In this document: piece after piece, positions 17,312-29,300 of the stretch
Numbering within the stretch: position 1 is the first letter of the stretch
Layout of the letters: every line of letters starts with the position of its first letter
Assembly (NCBI GenBank): GCA_965657945.1
Contig: CBFHPW010000007.1
Location: 1-64,000 of the forward strand
Source: CAJJDF01 sp965657945
GTDB lineage: Bacteria; Bacteroidota; Bacteroidia; Flavobacteriales_D; CAJJDF01
Reading direction: 5' to 3'
DNA length: 64,000 nucleotides
Program-made: the position numbers and the translations under genes
The notes under the pieces: generated by a model
The model's input: the letters and a program-made list of their open reading frames with translations, nothing else
Told to the model about the DNA's origin: nothing
Databases searched by the model: none

Positions 17312-20300
17312 TTATCGGATCAAATTAACATGTCCCATAAAGAATTCTTTTTCACTAGATTGTTTAACATAAACTGATATTTTCCAAATATAAGTTTCGG
17401 TTTTCGCTCCTTCTCCATCCCAGCCTTCGTTTAAGTCTCTTGTTTCGAAAACTAACTCTCCCCATCTATTGAAAATCGTTAAATGATAGGTTTCTTCTAC
17501 AAATCCTTCCGTTAACACTGGAATAAATACTTGATTAATTTCGTCTCTATTTGGTGTAAAAGTATTGGGAACATAAATCCCTATATCTTGGTACACTCTA
17601 ATTGTTTTGATGATTGAATCTTGACAACCCACATTATTAGATGAAATCAATTTCACTTGATACACATTCGCACCATCCGCATAGGTATGGATTGGATTCT
17701 CTGTGATATCAAATTGATTATCCCCAAAATCCCATAAATAAACCGAAGAGAACTGAGACAAATTCGTAAATTGAACCTCGGGCGATTCTAACGAAGAAAA
17801 CAAAATTCTATCAGCCACGAAATCAGCAATGGGCTGCTCGTAAAGACATATCGCATCTTCATCCAAAGTGGAAGATACACACCCTTCTTTGGAGGTAACT
17901 GTTAGGTTTACGTCATAGCAATCGGGAACTGTATATTGATGTCCAGCAAATCCTGCTTGTTGGGAAGTTGCTCCATTCCCAAAATCCCATAAATAGGAAG
18001 CTGATAGATCTATCGAGTCAGCTGTAAAAACTATGCTCAATTTATCACAACCCACACTGTCTGAATAGGTAAAATTAGAATTGGGTGTTTTGGAGATCAC
18101 AATAGACTCAAATGCTGAGTCTGAACACCCTGTAAGCGGATTAGTTCCCAAAAGCTTTATGGTATAATTTCCTGTCGAAGAGTATGTATGTGAAGGGTTA
18201 AACAGGAAGGAAGAATTCCCGTCTCCAAAGCTCCAATCAAAGTTCAAGCTTCCTACAGAGTTATTCTGGAAATTAATGGGTTGAAGGTCACAAAAAACGG
18301 TGTTTAGCACATTAAAACTCACATCAGGAAGTGGATTTACTGTTACTTTTATCACTGAGTCTGGCCCTACACAACCGGATGGCAATGAAGTAGGGATAAC
18401 GTGATAATCGACAACTTGAGGAGTAGTAGTTAAAATAGACAACGTATCATTAATTAATATACTTGATTGTATTGGAAAACTAGTCTCATTAAAAACAAGT
18501 GGCGTTGGTGTTGCTACCCAATTAAACGAACTTGGTATAGTTGCATTTAATAACACGTTTGTGTTATCTCCTGAACAGATTTCGATATCTGAATTTTGAA
18601 CATTAGGAGTTGGATTTACGGTAATCAAATAGGAAGAGGAGGGTCCCGAACATTGAATACCTCCTTGAAGAATCGTGGGAGACACAGTCACAGTACTAAA
18701 CTGTTGTACCGCAGTATTATTCGATGCATTAAAGGATGGAACATTTCCAATTCCAGAAGAATTTAATGAAATCGCAGTATTCGAATTCTGCCAATTAAAA
18801 ATGGTTCCAGAAATAGAGCCACTCAATATATTTTGAGGCACTTGAATTCCGTTACAAACACTGATATCTGGCAAAGGATAAACATCCGGTGTGGGTAAAA
18901 TAGAGAGGGTAAATGTTTCGGTCGGTCCTGAACAAGAAACACTGTCATTCACAAAAATAGAATACACAGAAAAACGTGAACTTTTGACTAAAGTAGATGG
19001 ATTAGAAGAAATAAACCCAGGTACTGAATTTACTCCCGTTGCTGCTCCAACTCCAATTGAGGTATCGGAAATAGACCAAAAGTAATTAGCACCAATTACG
19101 GGTCCATTGAATGAAATAGGACTCATCGTTATTCCATTACAAATTGTAGTATCCGAAATAGGAAACACCGTAGGTTGAGGGTTAACGAACACTGTTATTG
19201 GAATCACTGGGCTGGAACAACCGTTACTGGTGCTTGTTCCTACTACGCGATAAGTAACTTGCTGAACAGAATTACTCACATTCACCAATGAATCATTAAT
19301 TGTTGAAGATGAGACAACAGACGTGGTCTCATTCAGTACATTTAAAGATTGATCTGCGTACCAATTGAACGTAACATTAGTATTCGCAACCAAAGGTAAG
19401 TTCACACGAGTTCCACTACAAATGGTAACGGTATCCTCATTCAAGAGAGCTAAACGTGGTTTTACCGTCACCACAAATGTTTGAGCAAGTCCTGAACATT
19501 GACCCTCAATTGAAACTGGAAATACAGAATAAACCACAATTTGATTCACAGAAGTATTATTGACCAATCTATCTGTAATTAAATTACTTGTGCTTGGTAA
19601 AAGCGATTCACCCGTTACATTTGGGTTATCTATAGAAACAAACCAATTGAATGTAGAGGGTACATTAGCTGTTAAAATAGCGTTTACGGGGCTTCCACTA
19701 CAAATCTCGACATTAGGCACATTTGACAAGACAACATCAGGCTGAACCTTAACCCTAACAGTCGAATCTGGTCCGAGACACCCGTGAGGAAAAGAGGTAG
19801 GTGTTATTGTATAAGTTACAAATTGAGGTACATTGGTGTTATTGGTAAGAGAATCATCTATTAAGAAGGAAGTTCGTGCAGACGTTAATTCACCTGTTAC
19901 ATTTGTGTTTTGAGTAGCGGACCACACAATATTGGATGGCACAGAAGTCGAAATATTAATATTCAAGCGACTATCATTGCACAAAACTGTATCAGTTAAT
20001 GGATCGGTATACGGTGTTGGATTCACAATTATTTCACTATTCAAAGTGGTGGCATTATCACAACCCACACCACTATCGGTTAAAACAGCAAAATATTTAT
20101 AATTCCCTGCTGTATTAAATGTAATCGGTAAAAATGCAGTATCAGTCACTCCGTTTATCAAAACATTTGGAGTACCAAATTGATACCATGCAATAGAAGT
20201 TGCGCCAGTTCCTCCTGAAAAAGAGAAAGACAAGGGCTGAACAATAGTCGTTCCTTGGCAAACCATTTGGCTTAACACTGGTTGATTTGAAATAACTGGA

Positions 20301-23300
20301 TCACCTACAACCACTACTTCAGCTGGGTTTGAAATGATATTTGAACATCCACCTGCTGAGAATGACAGTACGCAATAATAGAAATCAGTGCCTGCCATCG
20401 ATGTTGGGGGAAGATAAGAATCTGCTATTTCACCAATAATTGGAGTTCCCCCCACATTGGAATTAACAGTATTCTTATACCATTGATAACTTACTGAATT
20501 GTTACCACCCACATAAGAAACAGACAATAAACTAGGCGAACCACCTACACAAAGCTTCTGAAATCCGTTTGGTTGATTTGAAATTGAAGGAGTAGGAGTT
20601 GTGATTATTTTTCCAGTTTGGGAAGTGACATCACAATTTAAACCTGACTGGATAATTTCACAATAATAATAAACGACACCAACACTATTTACTGGAGGCG
20701 TATATAGCGAATCCGTTGCTCCCGGAATTAGACTTCCTCCAGAATTAGAATTTACTGAATTACTATACCATTGGAAATTAAACGTTCCTAGCCCTCCCGA
20801 AGCTCTTACTTTTAATGGAGTAACTGGCGAAGTATTTTCGCAATAAATGGCAGAATCAGGTTGCAAATCAATGATTGGATCGTCCAAAATAATAACCCGT
20901 GCATTTTGAGAAGTATCTACATCACATCCATTTCCACTTAAGCTCAATATCACGTGATAATTTACTGTATCAGGTGAAAGATAAGTTGTAGGTAAAAAAA
21001 TTGAATTAGTGTCTCCTAATAAATCAACTCCATTTCTTTGCCACTGATAACTCGGAGTTCCTACACCACCTGAATAAGATACGAAAAAGGGAGCCCCAAT
21101 CGTTCCACCAACACAGATTGTTTGTGAAGCGATAGGTTGTAAACTTATTACTGGATCTGGATTAATTATAATTGTAGAAATATCCGATACGAGAGAGGAG
21201 CAACCTCCTTTAGAAAGAGTGATGACACAATAGTAATATAGAGTTCCTACACTATTTGACGGAGGAAGATAACTTGGATTTGTAGCTCCTGAAATTGGTA
21301 TTCCAGCAGAATAAGAATTTGAAGTATTCACAAACCATTGATAAGTTGGAACACCCACTCCATTTTGATATGTAACTGTTAAAGCTGTTAAAGCTCCATC
21401 TAAACATACCTGCTGAGAGTCTATTGGTTGAGTTGTGAAAGATGGGGCTAAATTTATTTTTATTTCTGCCACCCCAGATGTTACGTCACAATTGAGCCCA
21501 CTTTGTGTTACTTCGCAATAATAATAAAATGTTCCTGCGGTAGCAACAGATGGTAAATAGGTAGAGTCAGTAGCTCCACTTATTAATACTCCACCTACGT
21601 TGCTTCTGGTTGTATTGCTATACCATTGGTAATTATAACTACCTAATCCACCTTGGGCTGAAATTAACAATGTATCTACCGTTGTAGCTCCAATACAATA
21701 AGTATCAGAAACGGGCTGCAATACTACAATTGGATCAGGTATCACAGTAATGAGAGCATCTTGAGAAGTGTCCGAATTACAACCACTTCCACTCAAACTT
21801 AACACTACAGAAAAGGAATAATTTCCGGGAGAACTTATTCCAGAAGGCATGAAAGATGAAAATGTATCTCCCAACAAGTTTACCCCTGAATTTTGCCATT
21901 GATAACTGGGTGTTCCAGTACCTCCAATATAGTTTACAAAAAGTGGAGAACCTATCGTACCGCCTTCACAAATTGTTTGAGAGGCAATAGGTTGAAGCGA
22001 AATTGTTGGATCAGGCTTGACGATTACTGTGCCCAAATCTGAAGTAATAAATGAGCAACCACCACTTGGCAGCGTAACTACACAGTAATAATAAAAAGTA
22101 CCAACAGAGTCAGTTGGTGGAACATAACTTGGGTTTGTGGCACTAGTCACAGGCATACTACCCGTATAAGAATTAATTGAGTTACTAAACCATTGATAAG
22201 TAGGAGTACCCACGCCATTTTGATAAGTAACTGATAAAGCATTCAAACTTCCGTCTAAGCATACAGTCTGTGAATCGATGGGTTGAGTTGTAAAAGTAGG
22301 AGCTGGCGTTACGATAATTGTGGCAACACCAGATGTAACATCACAATTTAATCCGGTTTGTTTAATCTCGCAGTAATAATAAGTAGTTCCAACAACCGAA
22401 ACAGGTGGAGTAAAAGTAGAATCGGTTTCCCCTACAAGTTGAATTCCACCTACGTTACTATTGCTATTGTTACTAAACCATTGGTAAGAATACATTCCTA
22501 ATCCACCAGCTGCCTGAACTACAAGTGGTGGAACGGGAGTAGCATTCTGACAGTAAGAAGCATTAATTGGCTGTAATGAAACTATTGGATCTGGCACAAT
22601 AATCACTTCTCCTATTTGAGAAGTATCCGCATTACATCCATTTCCACTTAAGTTTATAATTACTGAAAAATCTACCGTATCAGCTGAACTGAATGTAGGA
22701 GGTAAATAAAATGAATCTGTTGCAGACGAAATATCAGCTCCATTTCTTTGCCATTGATAAATTGGAGTTCCTACTCCGCCCGTGTAACCCGCAAACAAGG
22801 CTGAACCTATCGTTCCTCCTTCACAGATGGTTTGAGAAGGGATTGGGTGTAAATTAATCACCGGATCAGGTCGTACAATTACGACTCCAACATTCGAAGT
22901 AATACTTGAACATCCTCCACTTGGTAAAGTTACCTCGCAGTAATAATAAAAACTACCTACGGAATCACTCGGTGGACCATAACTTGAACTTGTTGCTCCA
23001 GGAATTAAACTCCCTCCCGTATTCGTATTGAGCGTATTCGAATACCACTGATAGGTTCCTCCTGAAACTCCATTTTGATAAGCTACTGTTAAGGCATTCA
23101 AACTTCCGTCTAAACAAATAATCTGTAATGAATCGGGATTTGTTGAAAAAGTAGGTGCTGGCGTCACAACAATCGCAGCAGGAATTGATGTAACCTCACA
23201 ATTTAATCCGCTTTGACTAATGACACAATAGTAATACGTTGTGCCTATGGTTCCAACTAAAGGCACATATATCGAATCAGTAGCACCGGCTATTTGACTC

Positions 23301-26300
23301 CCACCTGAATTGCTATTTATGGTGTCAGAATACCATTGGTAACTATAAATTCCTAATCCGCCAGAGGCAGAAACAGATAAAGTATCAACTCCAGACGCAC
23401 CTAAACAATAGGTATCTGAAACGGGCTGAATGGTTACAACAGGATCTGGAACCACTGTGATGATGGCATCTTGTGACGTATCCGTATCACAACCACTTCC
23501 ACTGAGTGAAAGTACAACTGTATATAAATAGTTGCCTGTGGCAGCAAAATTTGCAGGAGTGAATGTTGAAAAAACTTCACCGGGTAAATCAATCCCAAAT
23601 TCCTGCCATTGATAACTGGGAACCCCTGTACCTCCTGTGTAATTCAATGTAAGTGCAGGACTTATGGTTCCACCAACGCAAATAGTGTCGTAAGATAATG
23701 GCTGAACATTTATTGTAGGTTCGGGTTTTACTATTGCGACACCCACCTCGGATACAATTTTGGAACATCCACCTGAATTAAAAGTTATCTCGCAATAATA
23801 GTATTTAGCACCAGGAACACTTGATGAAGGTACATAACTTGAGTTGGTATCTCCCGCCAGTAATGACCCTCCAAAACTTGAGTTCACAGAATTGACAAAC
23901 CACTGGTAACTTGGCTGCCCAAAACCATTAAAGTAATTCACACTTAAAGGTAAAAATGTACCATCTATACACACAGATTGGGAATCAATTGGTTGAACCG
24001 AGAATGTTGGACCTGGTGTAACGAATATTCTTGCAGGCAATGAGGCAACTCCACAATTGGATCCAGTTTGTGTTACAACACAATAATAATAACGATCACT
24101 TGCAGAACCAACAGGCGGAACAAAGGCTGAATCTGTGGCTACAGGAATGAGAGTCCCACCCACATTTGTATTCGTAAAACTGCTGTACCATTGAAAACTT
24201 TTTGCTCCTATACCTCCACTGGTACTTATGACTAAAGTGTCAACTGGTGAGGCGTTCTCGCAATAAAAAGCAGAATCAGGCTGAAGAGTTATTAAGGGAT
24301 CCGGCACAATGATCACTTCTCCAATCTGAGAGGTGTCTGCATTACATCCATTTCCACTTAAGTTAATAATCACTGAAAAATCTACCGTATCAGCTGAACT
24401 AAATGTAGGAGGTAAATAAAATGAATCAATTGCAGATGGAATATCAACTCCATTTCTTTGCCACTGATAAATTGGAGTTCCTACTCCGCCCGTGTAACCC
24501 GCAAACAAGGCTGAGCCTATCGTTCCTCCTTCACAGATGGTTTGAGAAGGGATTGGGTGTAAATTAATCACAGGATCAGGTCGAACAATTATGACTCCAA
24601 CATTCGAAGTAATACTTGAACATCCTCCACTTGGTAAAGTAACCACGCAGTAATAATAAATACTACCCACAGAATTACTCGGTGGACCATAACTTGAACT
24701 TGTTGCTCCAGAAATCATAGTTCCTCCCGAAGTAGAATTAGTCGTGTTTGAATACCACTGATAGGTTCCTCCTGAAACTCCATTTTGATAAGCAACTGTT
24801 AGAGGAGATAATATCCCATCTAAACAAATAACCTGAGTATCTATCGGTTGGGTACTAAATGTGGGACCTTCTGTCACTACAATCTTTACCGTATCGGATA
24901 CAACTCCACAGTTTAATCCTGTTTGGGATACCACACAATAATAATAGAATACACCAACAGAATCTACAAAAGGGACAAAAGTAGAATCAGTTGCTCCAGA
25001 AATTAATTGACTAGCAGAATAAGTGCTGTTCACAGAATCCATGTACCACTGGTAAGAATAAGTTCCTAGTCCGCCAGTCGCTTGAACCAATAAAGGAGTC
25101 ACGGGGAAAGCATCCTGGCAATAAACGGCTGTATCGGGTTGATTGATAATTATTGGATCTGGTACAATGATCACTTCTCCTATTTGAGAGGTGTCTGCAT
25201 TACACCCATTTCCACTTAAGTTTATAATCACTGAAAAATCTACCGTATCAGCTGAACTAAATGTAGGAGGTAAATAAAATGAATCAGTTGCAGACGAAAT
25301 GTCAACTCCATTTCTTTGCCACTGATAAATTGGAGTTCCTACTCCGCCCGTGTAACCCGCAAACAAGGCTGAGCCTATCGTTCCTCCTTCACAGATGGTT
25401 TGAGAAGGAATAGGGTGTAAATTAATCACCGGATCAGGTCGTACAATTACAACGCCCACATTCGAAGTAATACTTGAACATCCGCCACTTGGTAAAGTAA
25501 CCACGCAGTAATAATAAAAACTACCCACAGAATTACTCGGTGGACTATAACTTGAACTTGTTGCTCCAGAAATCATAGTTCCTCCCGAAGTAGAATTAGT
25601 CGTGTTTGAATACCACTGATAGGTTCCTCCTGAAACTCCATTTTGATAAGCAACTGTTAGAGGAGATAATATCCCATCTAAACAAATAACCTGAGTATCT
25701 ATCGGTTGGGTACTAAATGTGGGACCTTCTGTCACTACAATCTTTACCGTATCGGATACAACTCCACAGTTTAATCCTGTTTGGGATACCACACAATAAT
25801 AATAGAATACACCAACAGAATCTACAAAAGGGACAAAAGTAGAATCAGTTGCTCCAGAAATTAATTGACTAGCAGAATAAGTGCTGTTCACAGAATCCAT
25901 GTACCACTGGTAAGAATAAGTTCCTAGTCCGCCAGTCGCTTGAACCAATAAAGGAGTCACGGGGAAAGCATCCTGGCAATAAACGGCTGTATCGGGTTGA
26001 TTGATAATTATTGGATCTGGTACAATGATCACTTCTCCTATTTGAGAGGTGTCTGCATTACACCCATTTCCACTTAAGTTTATAATCACTGAAAAATCTA
26101 CCGTATCAGCTGAACTAAATGTAGGAGGTAAATAAAATGAATCAGTTGCAGACGAAATGTCAACTCCATTTCTTTGCCACTGATAAATTGGAGTTCCTAC
26201 TCCGCCCGTGTAACCCGCAAACAAGGCTGAGCCTATCGTTCCTCCTTCACAGATGGTTTGAGAAGGAATAGGGTGTAAATTAATCACCGGATCAGGTCGT

Positions 26301-29300
26301 ACAATTACAACGCCCACATTCGAAGTAATACTTGAACATCCTCCACTTGGTAAAGTAACCACGCAGTAATAATAAAAAATACCTATAGAATCACTCGGTG
26401 GACCATAACTTGAACTTGTTGCTCCAGGAATTAAACTCCCTCCTGTGTTCGTATTGAGCGTATTTGAATACCACTGATAAGTTCCTCCTGAAACTCCATT
26501 TTGATAAGCAACTGTTAAGGCATTCAAACTTCCATCTAAACAAATAATCTGTAATGAATCGGGATTTGTTGAAAAAATAGGTGCTGGCGTCACAACAATC
26601 GCAGCAGGAATTGAAATAACCTCACAATTTAATCCGCTTTGACTAATGACACAATAGTAATACGTTGTGCCTATGGTTCCAACTAAAGGCACATAAATCG
26701 AATCAGTAGCACCGGCTATTGGACTCCCACCTGAATTGCTATTTATGGGGCTAAAATACCATTGGTAACTGTAAGAACCCAAACCTCCAGATGCAGAAAC
26801 AGATAAAGTATCAACTCCAGACGCTCCTAAACAATAGGTATCTGAAACGGGCTGAATGGTTACAACAGGATCGGGCACCACTATGATTGAAAATGTGTCA
26901 CTATCCGAAATCCTACAAGAAGCTGGTCCATAAGTTACTGAACCGGTGTAGACATAAACTCCAGGCGAATTAAAGACTGAGGGATTGTAAGAAGCTGAAT
27001 TTCCAACATTGACACCTCCAGCCTTCCATTGATAAGTAGGTGGATTTGACCCTCCAGTATAACTTAACACCTTTGGCGTTGAAATTGTACCTCCCACACA
27101 AATGGTATCATTCGAAAGTGGCTGAAGAACAATGGGCGCCAATAAATTGACAGTAAATATCTGCGTATCTGAACAACCACCATCAATGGAACTGGCAATG
27201 ACGGTGTAAATGACAGTTTGAGAAGTAGAAGAATTATTAACCAAGCTATCCGTAATTAAATTGGATGTTTGCAAACTTGTGGTCTCACCGCTTACAAATG
27301 GATTTTGGGTTGCTTGCCATGTAATAGTGGAAGGTACGTTGACTTGATTCGATAGATCCCAATTCAACAGACCATTGCAAGATGTTAAAGAATTGATTTG
27401 AACACGAGGATATACTTTCACCAATCGAGAACAGACCGACTCACAATTTGAAAGCAGAGAATTTGTATTGGAGTCAATTGCTGTGACCGTTAATTCAACA
27501 GTGAAATATTGAATTGAGTTTGAGTTATTTACTAAGGTTATTCCTGTAGAGTCAGTTGTGCTGTTCTGAACGGAATTCGAACAACCAGAGCACCCTGAAG
27601 GGTTAGTTACTGACCAAGAGTACTGAACCGGCAAATCAAAAGAATCGCAAGTTGGTAATATTGATGAACTATGCACACCCGTATTGAGAATTGAACAACC
27701 TGCCGTATCCTCTAATTCAATGGAACAAATCGGAGGCACAATCACACAAATGGTATCAGAATACTGACTGAGCCCACAATCATTTTCCACAAATAAATCA
27801 ATTATGTAGGTTCCAGAAATGAGAAATTTAATTCTGGGAGCCATAGATCCGATTGCCCAAAAGCCAGTATTTCCGGGAAAACCATTATTCGATCCTAAAG
27901 AACCCGAAACTACAGACCAGTTGGTCGTACCTGCTGAATTGTTTGGTGTAATTGTCCAATAGTAGGGAGAAACTGTATCGCAATTTGCTCCACTCGATGT
28001 TGGAATGGACAATCCAAAATCTGAGGTGTTTGTTAACTGTATTTCATCATCCGGGCAAACTATTTCTCTAGAGACAGTAAAAGAAGAATTTGGAGGAACT
28101 CCCACAGAAATTAATCCTGCAGCTGACGGCTGAGGCTGCGCAGAACAAGGGTTTTTTGTAATCACGAAAGGCTGAAAAACATTGAAATAAGTTGTTCCTG
28201 AGGTAACCACTGAGTTACCACAAGAAGATTGACCATATACATGATTCAAAACTGGAGGTGTATTGGGGTGGGTATATGTTACTTTGGGTGACCCATCACC
28301 CCAGTCAACTTCATAAGTCGTGCCATCTACATTGGAAGAAGGCACATTAAAGGTAAAACTGGTAGCATGTGGCAAACATCCATTTGCTTGATTTACAAAG
28401 AGAGCTAAACTAGCGGGCGAAGGGGAGCTCCCGACAAAGACCGAGTAGTTTAAAACGGTGGAACATCCAGCCGACACAACAACAGTAATGGTCAACGAGT
28501 AGGAGCCAGCCTGATAACTATGGGTTTGAAGTGACGCGTAACCAGAAGGTGGAATTAGTTGACTAAACCCATCTCCCCAATCTATGGCAACTGACTGAAT
28601 CAAAGAACTTGGCGAGGGAAAAGCTGGAAAAAAACCAATTAATCCGGAAGTGTCTCCTGGCCCTATACATTCAACCAATTGCGTTTTATTTGGATTAAAT
28701 TGACCACTATTAATTGAAATAGTGTAGACATCAAGCTCTACCGTATCATACAACACACAACCACCAATTGTAGCTGACAACACATAAGTACCGGCATTTG
28801 CTTGAGAAACAGACGAAATTGTAGGTGTTAAGGTGGTATCGGAAAAACCTCCTGGACCTGTCCATTGATAATCAGGCTGATAAGAACCAATCCCTGAAAT
28901 GTTACCAGAAAAAGTAAAAGGATTAGTAGGGCAAACAAGTGTATCTACTCCAGCTTGAATAGTAACCCCAGACAACACCTCGACACACAACACATTCGAA
29001 TAGGTAAAACAGTCTATACTTCCATTTTTAATCAGATTCACTTTTCTCCGATAATAGGTTTTTTGGGTTAAAGAACCCGCACTATATCCCGTTTGATTTG
29101 TACCTGAAATAGGTGACCAAGACAGGCTATCCAACGATTTTTCCCATTCGTAATTGAATGTATCCCCTGTGATGAGGGAAGCTAAAGTGCCACTGGAAAA
29201 AGGAGTGGGAATATCACCTGCACAAATTACTTCTCCCCCATTGATTTGGCCGGGATTTAGAACACCTACCAGTACAGAATCTTCCAAAAAAAATGTATCC

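Noticed and set aside
24301..26440. Possible insertion sequence or duplicated gene because of long exact repeats
   Set aside because: The repeats stay in frame within one gene and lack inverted ends or transposase.
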